Of a DNA stretch of 64,000 bases, positions 44,341 to 55,442 are shown piece by piece. The notes under the pieces are model-generated. The model was not told where the DNA came from. It was given only the letters and a program-made list of their open reading frames with translations, and did no database searches. Location of the stretch: assembly GCA_025991245.1 (NCBI GenBank), contig BQMJ01000025.1, positions 1 through 64,000 of the forward strand, written 5' to 3'. Both the position numbers and the translations under genes were made by a program. Numbering within the stretch: the first letter of the stretch is position 1; every line of letters begins with the position of its first letter. Origin of the DNA: Galdieria partita (lineage: Eukaryota; Rhodophyta; Bangiophyceae; Galdieriales; Galdieriaceae).

Positions 44341-47122
44341 ATGAACTCAACTGAATTGGAGCAACTCCTCGGTGAAAACTATGAACCCGTCTCATTTATC
44401 AACCATGCTATAAAAAGTTGTTCATCTAGTCTTCCAGAAGACTTACAAAGTTACTGTAGCGATTTGTATTCTAAACTTCAAGTACGTGTAATTTAGTTCA
44501 AGGATGCTAAACAAACTTGAAATTTACCAAATAGAGTATTGCACGTCAAGAGACCGAAAGAGTAAACTTGGAAGTAGAAACATTAGAGCAAAATGTTGGC
44601 AGCTTCATCCAAAGTAGTGAACAAGTGCAAGGATTGCTCAGTACTTTACAGAAGGAGTTGAAGCGTTTACAGGAACAGATTTCTTGTTCGTCAGAAGAGG
44701 AAAAATTTCATAGTTTACAAAAGCTAATTCAGCTAGACAGAATATTAAGCAGATTAGAAGAAACCTTGAGCCTCTTACGTCACGCAAAAGAAGTACAAGA
44801 CATTTCGGATCGTTTGGACTCTTGGAGAAAGACTGTAGATTGGGAAGCACTAGGAAGTGCAATACGCTTACTAAGATCAAGTTTGGGGCATTTAAAAGAT
44901 GTGCCACAGTATAATGAGTTCAAAGATCATCTACAAGTCATGACAAACCGTTTTCAAGAACTGATTCGGCCTCAACTTTACGAATATTTGTTAAACAAAG
45001 ACTCGATCTCTCTTCGGAATATTTGGGAATGTTGTGAGGAAACTGATCAGAAAGATATTTTTATAGATGTGTGGGTTTCAGAAAGATCCGCCTTTGTTCA
45101 AAAATTGTGGTATAACTGTTGGAAGAACACACTTCCAGTTTTTACTACACAATCGGAAGAAAACTTGTCGGGTCATCCTCAAAGTAGGCTAAGCCTTTAT
45201 TTTTTAATCGCTTTCTTACTGTTGTTCTGACAATGCGTATAGTTTGTTTAGATGCGCATGTTCCTGAGTCATTAGACATTCTCAAGTCCTTTTATGAACA
45301 AGTTATTTCAGATATTTCTCAACAAATATCAATAATCTCTCCTTTAATATCTCAACCAGTAGGTAACTTGATAGCTGCAAGTATCACAATGGCATTTTCG
45401 TCTTTGAATCCTCCTTTGGCAGACTCATATCGGGTAAAGCAAGATTGGGAGATGAACTGGTTAGAAAACTGGTCTTTTGTGTTGGAATTCTATCACAACA
45501 TCATGAAAGAATGTCTTTTCTTTACTCAAAAAATAATATCTTTGGCATATTTTCACCACGGTACTTCTTTTGATATTCAAGTTGCTATTTCTGTAGTTAT
45601 GGATCCTGCTATAAAATATGTAAGAGAATTTAGGTCTTTAATGGATTCCGTTTGGAGTGCTTGGTGTCGAGCCTTCCTTCAAAAGCAAGATGTTGATGAC
45701 TTGAATCAGGTAGACGCAAGACAAGATGCTTGCTCCCGTATTTCTTCACTGTCTCGACTTGTGGATCGTCTTAGCGATTTTGCGGTGATGAATTCGTTTA
45801 TAGATGTATGTCGTCAGTCTGTTCTTGGAAGTCAGTTGTCTAGTCTTTCTATACTATATTTAAGGTTTGGACGAATAGTTGGTGATTATATTCTGGAAAA
45901 AGTAAGCACATAAGCTTTGTTGAATTTTTGGAGTTTTTATTTTCGTGTTGATATTGAGTTAGTTGTCTATGCAAAAGAGTGCTTGTGTTGATTCCACTGT
46001 AAATATCGAACATAACTGGATACCCATCAGACATATATTTCGATTGACAGTTTCAGTCAGCAGACTTCAAAGCAATTGCTGGAGACATTCTTCCGAAGGT
46101 CTCATCTCATGTCTAGACATAGTACAGCCTATTTTGGATCGCTATGGATCTTTATCGGATTCGAGTAATGAACAGAGGCTACTCGACACTCTAGTTCACG
46201 ACTTCGTTGAAACAAAGTCGATAGACCTGCATGAATTTGTTACCATTTGGCTGACGATAACAGACAAACAATCCTTGGATTGCATCGAGTTTGATTCTGT
46301 CAAAGGACCGTTGGGCTCTCATATTGATGGTTTTGCAAATGATCCATTTGAAGATACTATATTATCTTTACGTCAGGTAAAGAAGAGTATTCGTGGTCGC
46401 ATTCTTAAACTTATTTACTTTAGACTTTGTTGGAGTTGATATTCTACAGGATTGAATCAAATTTGAATAAACTATCTGATGGAGTCATAGGGAGTGAAGA
46501 ACGAAGAATCTCCCAAGATGAAATGGATATAGTTTCCTCGTCTGGTTCATTCAGCTGGTCACCCCAGACATGTATCATTCAAGCTGGTGAATATCTTCTT
46601 ACAATACCTCAAATGTTGGAGACTTTGGCTCCTGAAGAGACTTTGGAGTTGGCTCTCTGTTTACCAAGAAGCTTTGAGAAGAATGAAGTTATCTGCATCA
46701 TGAACAATGGACCTGAATGTCAAGGGCTTGATAGAAGTGAATTTGTGAGACAGTGGATTTTCGTTATTGGTTATTGGACTATGAGCTTGTTGGTTGAAAG
46801 AATTATTACGGATACGAAGTCGAATTTGACGGAATATGAATGTAAACAATTAAGTATTGATGTCGAATACTTGACAAACATCATAAGTGCGTTGGGGATT
46901 CCAGTTATCAAACAACTTCACATCATCTATGAATTACTTTCTTCGGAAAGCCAACATAGTTACTTGGAAGTTGATAATCGACATGAAACGGACAGTGCTT
47001 TTTCTATACAAGATGAATTTCGTTTGGGTCGTCCCCTTCTCAGAAAGTTGTCAAGTATTGACGAGATAAGACAAGCTCTGACGTCGAAAAAGTCATCACA
47101 TCATGTAATTTCTCCTTCATAA
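44341..47122 (+). CDS. COG7: Conserved oligomeric Golgi complex subunit 7
   Basis: Exons 44341-44481, 44535-45183, 45243-45901, 45963-46376, 46424-47122 (introns 53, 59, 61, 47 nt); 853 aa versus about 770 in human. The N-terminal coiled coils (LQKELKRLQEQI; QLDRILSRLEETLSLL) fit COG7. The C-terminal part does too: 'IIQAGEYLLTIPQMLETL', 'LSIDVEYLTNIISALGIP', 'QLHIIYELL'. COG7 is part of lobe B of the COG tether for intra-Golgi retrograde vesicles. The last intron acceptor was chosen at 46423 because the later AG gives a stop. Confidence 0.88.
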
Positions 47123-47367
47123 AGAAGCAAGTTTCTTCGGATGAAGGACATTAGTATTGTTGTATATTTGGTTATGGAAACCAATAATGTCTTGTTGTAC
47201 TGCCTTAAGAACTTGGTATTCGTGATAAGACAAGGTAATAGTAAGTGTCTCGTGATAAAGCCACCTATTCAACAACTTTCATCCTTCATAAAAGACGATC
47301 ATTTCAGATCATTGGAATTCCTCACATTGATGGAGAGAGTCCTTTGAATTCTCTTCGGTCCTGAAGT

Positions 47368-48068
47368 ATGGCTTACAAGTTTAGGACCGATGTTATGAGG
47401 ATGATGGAAAAAGGAATCTTCCGAAAAGCCAAATGGTGAGACTTTATTTAGATTCTGTAGGCATTATTAGGAAATAAACAACTGCAAAAGGTATGAAGTT
47501 GTAAAGAGGCATCCTCCTTTAGCCTCTCCGGGTAATCGTGGTAAACCTCCTCGTATTGTCCTTGAAGAAGACACTTTGTATGACGAACTCTATCAAAAAA
47601 TTCCTCAGTTGCGGTATACTCCGCTTAACATTGGTGACTCACTTTACGGGAACAGGTTTGTTGACTTTCCATAGTACGGACATTGTAACAAAACTCAACG
47701 TTGCTCGCAGAAACGTATGTGATAAGTTCGTTTATTTTCAAAAAATGTACATGGATAGTAAAGGGTTGAGTAAAGAGGAGGCTTTCGACACAGTTCAAAA
47801 GGAACTTGACGGAGAACTAAAAGAAGCAGTTCGCCAATCATCCTCCTTGTACTGGAACGGAACCTTGGGACAATCGGAGGACGCTACGGAACTCATTCAG
47901 GAGACTTCCTATAAGTATATGAAAATGGAAGAAAGCTTAGCGAAACTTCTTGCAAAAAAGTATTCCCTTGCGTCGAAACAAGGAGAACGTGAAATATCAG
48001 CAACTGTAGAAGAACACGCAGAAACACTGGAACAACAAAATAATGACAGTAAAAAAGATGTTGAATAA
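47368..48068 (+). CDS. Mitochondrial small-subunit ribosomal protein mS23-like
   Basis: Exons 47368-47435, 47491-47613, 47675-48068 (introns 55 and 61 nt), 194 aa. The N-terminus 'MMEKGIFRKAKWYEVVKRHPP' followed by 'KPPRIVLEEDTLYDELYQKIPQL' matches the mS23/MRPS25 pattern (gxlkxpxWYdvvxxxPP ... yxEDxlrxxfyxxxP). The C-terminal half is helical and acidic, with less clear homology. The 61-nt second intron (GTATAC donor) is needed to join the two frames. The family is probable rather than certain. Confidence 0.65.
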
Positions 48069-48089
48069 CAGTCGATATCCAGAAGTTAA

Positions 48090-49647
48090 CTAAGATTGTC
48101 TAGCTTGTATCTTCAAATTTTCCAGTGCAGTTCTAGTCATATTGGAACTTTCATGTTCTTGCCCTCTTACTTCCTTCGTAAAGACTCTGTCTGTCATGTT
48201 CTCTTCCTCGGAAATTGGCACTGCTCCATTATTATATACATTATCGACATCGATATCTTTTCTGTTTTCTCTTCTATTAAAGCTATCGTCAAGCCACTCA
48301 TTCTTCAACGCATCATGAGCTTTGATTCGCTTGGCAGGATCGACTTCTAGCATGGGTAAAAGAAATTCAGCAATATGAAACGCTTCTTCCTTTTCAAAAT
48401 GATACTTTTCAACAAGCACATCTTGTAAAGGCCACATATGAAGTCGCTTAATATGCAAAAGTTCTCCCTTCCTATTGAAGTATCTCTCCGTATATTTTCC
48501 TTTTCGCAACATGTGCTTTGGAATGGGACCCACAAGTTCCATAATCAACGCTAAATGGTCTAAGAGACCGTATTAGTGTCCAAAACATACCAACTTTAAA
48601 TATGTTACCTTCATCTCTATTGTAGCGCTTCCCTGATTGAGGATCAAACAGGTAATCTCCTGTAATCAACTCAAAGATGACACAAGCAGCACTCCAGATA
48701 TCAGCGGAAGTATCATAGCCATAACCAAGAAGAACTTCCGGACTTCGATATTGTCTAGTTTGAATGTCCTCACTAAAGTGTTTCTCTAACCAGCAAGCAT
48801 TACCAAAATCTGCCAGTTTCACGCATCCATATTGGAATATTTCATCTCTATCGGAAGACTTCGATCTTTCAGAAGAATTACTACCTGTCCTTTTCCCTGT
48901 AACGTTCAATGCAATTTCTTGTCTTGCCTTACGAATACACATCTTTTGTTTGTGCTTATATCTTTTCTTTTGATTCCTAGATAAGGGTTCCAGTTCCGAT
49001 GCAGAAGACTTCAAAGAAGCTATTCTTTCTCTTTCCTTTAAAACTAAAGCAACGGCTTTTTCTCGAAGGTTTCGGTATTTTTCTTGTGGAGGAACAAACA
49101 GAACATTTTCCGGTTTTACGTCCGTATGAATGATGCCGCATTTATCGTGGATATATGCCAAGGCCTGCAATAGTTGGCGAGAAAGCTTCTTCACCAAAGG
49201 CAGTGGAGCTCCCTTGTGTTCATATCTTCTGATAAGCGATAACAAACTGCGGTCTAGCACTTCGAAAGCTAAACAAACATGCCTGCCGTTTGGACCTTCA
49301 ACTTCAAAATGATCCAGGAGGTGAAGGACTGGCTGTTCTTGGTTAGGGTCTCTCTCAGAAATTCGAGACAACAATTTTATCTCATCTTTGGCTGCGGCTG
49401 TATAGTGACTTTCACTTTTTTGTATCTTCACAGCTGCTATAATTTCCTTTCGTTGGTCGTAACACAACCAAACCGTTGAGAAATGTCCCCAGCCCAACTG
49501 TTTCACAACGACGTAACGTTGACGACCAAGCAAGTCTCCTATTTGCACTGGATGATAACCACCTCTTCGATAATCTTCTGGGTCTTCATATTCAGACAGT
49601 TCACTACTGCTTTCTTCTGAAACAATGTCCTCACTTTGACTGCTCAT
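48090..49647 (-). CDS. SR-protein kinase (SRPK)
   Basis: Exons 49647-48609 and 48559-48090 (49-nt intron), 502 aa. SRPK features: 'LGWGHFSTVWLCYD' glycine loop, catalytic 'IHTDVKPENVLF', a short lysine-rich spacer of about 85 residues splitting the lobes, then 'VKLADFGNACW', 'TRQYRSPEVLLGYGYDTSAD' and 'IIPMLE'-type 'LLPMLEVDPAKRIKA'. It phosphorylates RS domains of splicing factors. The N-terminal tail is acidic and Ser-rich. It is divergent from NudC, with 56 bp between start codons. It lies 4 kb from SKIP, another splicing gene, but no operon logic is implied. Confidence 0.95.
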
Positions 49648-49703
49648 CGTAAAATAGTCAACGACTCCATTTTTCGCTAAACAGCATTATCGATTTTTGG
49701 TAT

Positions 49704-50290
49704 ATGGCGAAACCAGGTAAGAAGATTTCTTGGGTGAATATGTTACAAGACTCATGGCAGTGGAGTTAGCCCCGAACTCAGGAAATGGAGGAAGAACAGA
49801 ATTATATACGTGGACTCAGACGCTTCAGGATGTCACTGTTGTAGTTCCAGTGCCACAAGGAAACACTTCAAAGACTATCGTTTGCATTGTAGAACAGAAG
49901 CGTTTGAAGATAAAAGTACAATTCCCTGAGGAAAAGGTCCTCGTAGATGATGAATTATTTGCCACGGTGTATGCCGAAGAAAGTTTCTGGCAGTTGGATT
50001 CGAAAGAATCAGTTGTAACCATATATTTAGACAAGGTTAACAAGATGGAATGGTGGCCCAAGGTCACTCAATCTGAACCTGAGATTGATACATCAAAGAT
50101 AGAACCAGAAAATTCCAAGTTGAGTGATCTTGACCCGGAAACGAGAAGTATGGTCGAAAAGATGATGTTTGATCAACGGCAGAAGGCTTCTGGATTACCA
50201 ACTAGTGATGAACTCAAAAAGAAAGAGCTTTTGGCAAAATTTATGGAGCAACATCCAGAAATGGATTTTTCCCAAGCAAAATTCTCATAA
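49704..50290 (+). CDS. NudC/BOBBER-type CS-domain protein
   Basis: Exons 49704-49716 (13 nt) and 49770-50290 (53-nt intron), 177 aa. The CS (p23-like) domain starts at 'YTWTQTLQDV' and ends at 'NKMEWWPKV'. The C-terminal NudC signature is nearly complete: 'SKLSDLDPETRSMVEKMMFD', 'KASGLPTSDE', 'FMEQHPEMDFSQAKFS'. NudC proteins are Hsp90 co-chaperones in dynein function and growth. It lacks the long N-terminal coiled coil of animal NudC, as in plant BOBBER-like forms. The first exon encodes only four full codons. Confidence 0.95.
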
Positions 50291-50371
50291 AATAGTCGAT
50301 ATGTGAAAACTGTGCCTTGAAAAGTTTGCGCCACGGAAGATTTTGGCGCCATTTCCGACAAATAGGAGACA

Positions 50372-52418
50372 ATGCTATCGCAAATAAAGGCTCTACTACT
50401 TTTGTGCCTTAGTTTTGATATGGTTATCATTGTATGTTTTCTTTCGGTTGTAGATTTCTCATTTCTAAATAAGTTCGTTGGAAGAGCCTCTCATCTTTGT
50501 ACGGAGTTGAGGAATGTCATATGATGTTTTGTTTCAATCGTCATTTCAATTCAGTTATGAATGTTGATGCTCCAGGTAGATTGAGTTTTTATGGCAATCC
50601 AAGTTTGGAAGACTACATAGGCTCCAGAAGACTCTTCTTGTTTGAATTGTTGCAAATGCCTCAAGACAAATATTTTCATTGTCACACAAGCTATCCTGTT
50701 TGGATTCTTTACAGCAGGGAAATTATCAAAAGTAAAACATACGTCTCTAAGATTTTCAGACCGAGAAAGATTGATAAAATGGTTCGACTCAATATTCAAG
50801 GAATGTTGGAGCTTCGTTATTTCCCGGAGCAAAGGGGATTCTATTGCATGTATGTCAACATCTCGATAAATTCTGGAAGTCTACATTTGCAATGGATGAC
50901 AGAGAGAGGTCAAAACACGGAACACTTGGAATCTTCTAAACGAAGAGTTTTACTGCAGCGAATCTATAAGAAGTCTCAAAATGACCGCGTGTCAGCCTGT
51001 GTTCAGACAAGAATATCAGGTAATCGACTCCATCAACTATCCTTGTAATCTATGAAAGTTATTTTTCAGAAAAATTGAAGATACAATTAACATGCCAAAG
51101 CAATGATTGCGTAGTTCTTATCAATTTTCATGTAAAAAGATGTTATAGAAGATCTTCCAATGCTGCAGTGAGCTCTGGAAAGACTTCACAATTCAAAAAG
51201 ATTGCTATCATAAGACCTTTTACTTGGGAGCAAATATCCAAAATGGAAGAAAGCATTTCAACCTGGGATAGTGTTGAGGGTATGCCATGCTTCTATAATC
51301 AACGGAACTTTGGTTAGTGCAATCATCGTTATTCGGACATTTTTTTTGAATCAGCTATTTTATACTCAGTGGACCTCGTCTTTTATGTGTCTGGTTTACA
51401 TCATTATCAGCTAGAGCAACGATTGTTAAAGAAAGCAACAAGGCTACAATCAATCAATCGATGTTTTGGAAAGGTATTTGAACTTCATCATATAGATTTA
51501 TACAATCATCCAAAAATACATCAGATTCGTTTTCTTTATGCTTATATTTCCCCTATTCATGACAGACATCCTGATGGAACTTGTCTAATGTTTTATTCTT
51601 TGTTTGACTCTATCGTTGGTTTGTATTTGCAATTTGTAACTTGGCCATTGATACGTATATTTTGTAGAGTGAAGTTTCTCTTCATTATGAGGCGTTTCTA
51701 TATATGGAACCAGATGTACACGTGATCAGACCTTTCTGGCTTGATAAATTAGTCAATATCTATTTCACTAAATTGAGAAATAGCAGCTTTTGGATAGCAG
51801 GTAAAGATTTGATTGTTTCTGCTGGTTGAGTGATTATATGAAAAATTGTTTAGGGAGTATTAGTCACTGTCCAGGTAAAAGGAATTCATTTGTTGTTATG
51901 CAAACGATGTCGAGGATTGAAATTATACAAGGGATTTTTGCTTTCCAGGATTGGCATATCAATGGTAATGCATTGTATAATCTACAAGACGAATCATTCC
52001 TTTGGTACTTGTCCCTAGTACGACAATATTATCCACCGAAAATGGTAGGACAAATTCTTCGAAATCTGTAAAAAAATATACTCATATGTGTTATCTCTAT
52101 TAGCATGTGAAATATGCCTTTGGTTGTTCAGGAGGTCATGGTGGATATGACCATTCCATTTACAATTTTCCTCTTGATCTATACAAGGATAATATTCATT
52201 GCTTTGGGAATACTTCTGGCTCCTTTATAAAGTTTGTTCATAGTCGCATGGTGACAACTTCATTCCTGGTCAACCTTTGTCAGCATCCTTTTTGCATAGA
52301 AAATGTAAGTCACTCATCGGTTGACCTTACAAGAAGTCGACACTTTTCATAGGTTAAGCGAAAATATCCAAACGCATTTCTCGTCCACTCTAAATTCCTC
52401 GTGAGATCACCGTGTTGA
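50372..52418 (+). CDS. Type II membrane glycosyltransferase-like protein, GT-A type
   Basis: Nine exons: 50372-50498, 50555-51019, 51070-51312, 51370-51614, 51668-51800, 51854-51874, 51932-52044, 52104-52304, 52353-52418; 537 aa. A short tail and one membrane anchor (about residues 8-30) precede a large luminal part. Diagnostic strings: 'FLYMEPDVHVIRPFWLDKL' (acidic metal or donor site in place of DxD), 'FWIAGSISHCPG', 'DWHINGNALYNLQDESFL', and the terminal 'PNAFLVHSKF'. I recall the EPD ... HxNGNxLY pattern from an uncharacterised group of algal and protist glycosyltransferases; the donor and acceptor are unknown. Exon 6 is a 21-nt microexon. Every junction keeps the frame. Confidence 0.75.
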
Positions 52419-52515
52419 TTTTTTGCCACGTGGAGCGATTGAGGGAACGTCCCAATAAAGGGAAGGTGCGAAGGACCATATTTGGTGGGGACAGTTTGAG
52501 TGGTGGCGAGCACAA

Positions 52516-53028
52516 ATGGTAGACTTCAAGGAAGATCGGTTCGAAGAAAGCAGTGGTTCTGAAAAATTCTTCGTTTCTTGTTATTTATTCGTTTGGATAT
52601 CCTCCATCGTTGTCTTTGGGGGAGCTGCAGATGTCGCATCAGTGACAGGTCATTGCAATGGTTATTGTGGATTCTCTATTGCCTGCGGCGTTTTGTCATT
52701 TCTTATCAATTCTACCATTTTGATATTTTATTTGTTTCAACTGGAAAGAATACTGAAATTTCAGTATATCCCAATCATATTTTTAGTTCTTCTTTGGGCT
52801 GCAGGAACAGGTGTTGTTTCCAGTGTGCATGGTGAAAGTGTTAACACTCCAGTATCAGTGGCGTTTTCTTGGCTATCCTTGATCGGTTCTTTGACATTGT
52901 TACTTCTAGTTGTTCACAAATATTCAAAGGCAGGTATACACGTAAGACTATCTTTGAGTCCGCAAAGTCAAACCAAGTTAAACACAACCAACGCATCCAC
53001 AGCCTCCTCAACCTATCCTCAAGCCTAA
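52516..53028 (+). CDS. Four-span membrane protein, MARVEL-like
   Basis: Intronless, 170 aa. Four hydrophobic segments at about residues 20-42, 52-76, 84-105 and 115-136, with polar ends; both termini would be cytosolic. A 'GHCNGYCGF' loop lies between segments 1 and 2. The layout is that of MARVEL or synaptogyrin-like vesicle proteins, but there is no decisive motif. The start is 97 bp after the glycosyltransferase stop on the same strand. Confidence 0.7.
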   Translation: MVDFKEDRFEESSGSEKFFVSCYLFVWISSIVVFGGAADVASVTGHCNGYCGFSIACGVLSFLINSTILIFYLFQLERILKFQYIPIIFLVLLWAAGTGVVSSVHGESVNTPVSVAFSWLSLIGSLTLLLLVVHKYSKAGIHVRLSLSPQSQTKLNTTNASTASSTYPQA

Positions 53029-53084
53029 TAAGGCCGTTCATGCATTTTCAAAAAGCTCCTTTTGTTGGAAGAATAAAAGTGGAT

Positions 53085-55424
53085 TCAAAATTTTTGGGCA
53101 ACTACTGCTGCAAATGCTTCAGGTGATAGACGAACTTTTCCCAACTGTCTCAGTTTCTCTTTCCCTTCTTTCTGTCTTTCCAATAATTTTTTCTTCCTAT
53201 TGAATATTGTTGAAAGAGAGCTCATTATTGATAAGAGTTCATGTCAGACCTTGAAACATCACCACCATAACACTTTGCCAATACGTCCTTTCGCAAAGGT
53301 TGAATAAAATCAGAAGCAATTACCTGGCAAACAAACTGTTGGTCGCAGTAAATCAAAAGCAGCACTGTTCTACCTTGGCACTAATCATCGCTTGTAGCAC
53401 AACCTTAAATTGATGACGAGGAATATACTTCTTCAGTTTTTCGATGATTTCCTTTCCTTTACTGTAAGCTTGGTCACGATGTACAACACAAGATAAGCCT
53501 TCAACAACATCTCCTGCCACGGCTATATCCAATTTTACAAGGTCACTAGATCTGGTAAGCAACATTCTCAGAAATCAAGGCTTCTTCCAGAAAATGACGA
53601 ATTGTTCTCACCTATAGCTATGAAACTCATAATCCATGCTTCCGAAACCTCTAGTTCGCGATTTGACTTGATCATAGAAATTAGTCAAAACTTCCGCCAA
53701 AGGAATAAGAAACTTGAGAAGAATTCGCCCCTTTGAAACGTAGCGCATATCTTCCAAACTTGCTCTATGATTCTTTTTGAAAAAAAGTCAACAGCCATTA
53801 CAAAGAGCCAATATGAATATTTAAATTCACCTGACAAAGATCCAGTATCGTTCCATTATACTGGTCTGGACAAACGATATCCAGCTTGACATAAGGTTCT
53901 TCAAAATGCCTCGCATCATTTGGAATCTTGGAAGGATTACTTTCCATAAAATATTCACCCTTCAAGTTTCTAAACTTGTACACCACACTAGGAGCAGAAG
54001 TTAAAAGCTCCAACTCGTATTCTCTTTTTAATCTTTCCTTTTTGAATGGCTATTAGAAACTAAAGAGCTACCTGTGATAAACTCACCTTTACAACTTCCA
54101 TGTGCAACATACCCAGGAATCCTACTCGAAAGCCTTTCCCGAGAACCGAAGATGACTCAGGTTGAAAGGAAATACTAGAATCATTTAAAGACAACTTCTC
54201 CAACGCAGATCTTAGATTTTCGAATAATACGGACGAATCTGCAGGGTACAAACCACAAAACACCATAGACTTTGCAGGCTTATAACCTTTCAAAGGACTT
54301 TGCGTCGGATTGTCACATCCTGTGATGGTATCTCCTACCTGATGAAAATCAGTTTAGGAACTCGAAGAAAACAAAAATGCATACTGGTGCATCATGCAAA
54401 GACTTGATTCCAGCTTTGATAAAACCGACTTCTCCACAGGAAAGTACTCCACTTGTTCGAACAACTTCATCTGGAGTCAGAATGCCAACTTGTTCAACAA
54501 CATGTTCGACACCGGTGGCCATAAACTTAACTTTCATTCCAGTGCGAATCTCTCCGTTCCTCACTCGAATAAATACAACAACTCCGCGATACGGATCAAA
54601 GTAACTATCGAAAATAAGTGCTTGTAAAGGTGCATCCACTTGGCCTTGTGGAGGAGGTATTAAATGAACGATTTCCTCCAAGATTTCTTCTACGCCAATA
54701 CCAAATTTGGCAGAAGCTCGTACAGCTCTAGATGCATCAATACCTATGACTTGCGATATCTCTTGACATACTTTATCTGGCTCTGCAGTGGCAAGATCCA
54801 CTTTGTTTAGAACTGGAACGATTTCTAAATTATTTTCCAACGCAAGATCAACATTGGCAATTGTCTGAGCTTGAACACCTTGGCTAGCATCTACGACAAG
54901 AAGACAACCTTCCACTGCTGCTAAAGACCTACTCACTTCATAAGAAAAATCTACGTGGCCAGGAGTATCTATCAAGTTGAGCAAATAACAACTTCCGTCT
55001 TTGGATCGATACCATAATCTTGTAGCCCTCATTTTAATAGTTATACCTCTTTCACGCTCAATGTCCATATTATCCAAGTATTGATCACGAAACTTTTCAG
55101 GAGCGATAGTTCCAGTAAACTGTAACAATCGGTCGGCCAGAGTAGACTTGCCGTGATCTACATGCGCTATAATAGAAAAATTGCGAATATATTCTTTATC
55201 TACAGGCTTATTATTATCTATTAAGATAACCCAGTCGGTGTCGACTCTTTGATAACGGCTCCAAAGTTCCACTTACCAACAGAAAGAAAATTCGTAGAGG
55301 CTCTTTGAGAGGCAGACAAGCCTTTTTGTATATCAGGAGGTACATATGAACACAGTTTTCTCCAGTCTATCCAATGATAAAAACAAAGCTTCTGAGAAAG
55401 ACTTTTACAGCGAAAGAGAGACAT
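53085..55424 (-). CDS. lepA: Elongation factor 4 (LepA), organelle targeted
   Basis: Eight exons: 55424-55277, 55217-54385, 54338-54087, 54037-53831, 53772-53612, 53551-53374, 53323-53250, 53196-53085; 654 aa. Exon 1 encodes a Ser/Arg-rich transit peptide. The GTPase domain has 'AHVDHGKST', '[11 protein letters not shown]', 'DTPGHVDF' and 'NKVD'. The LepA-specific C-terminal end is complete: '[20 protein letters not shown]' and '[15 protein letters not shown]'. The '[13 protein letters not shown]' box is closer to the bacterial/plastid type than to mitochondrial GUF1, so plastid is likely. LepA rescues or remodels stalled ribosomes. Its start codon is 18 bp from the divergent TPR gene. Confidence 0.95.
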
Positions 55425-55442
55425 TCAATCCTTAAATAAACG

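Noticed and set aside
52310-52513. Minus-strand frame over the last glycosyltransferase exon
   Set aside because: Antisense to a well supported exon and promoter; no motif.
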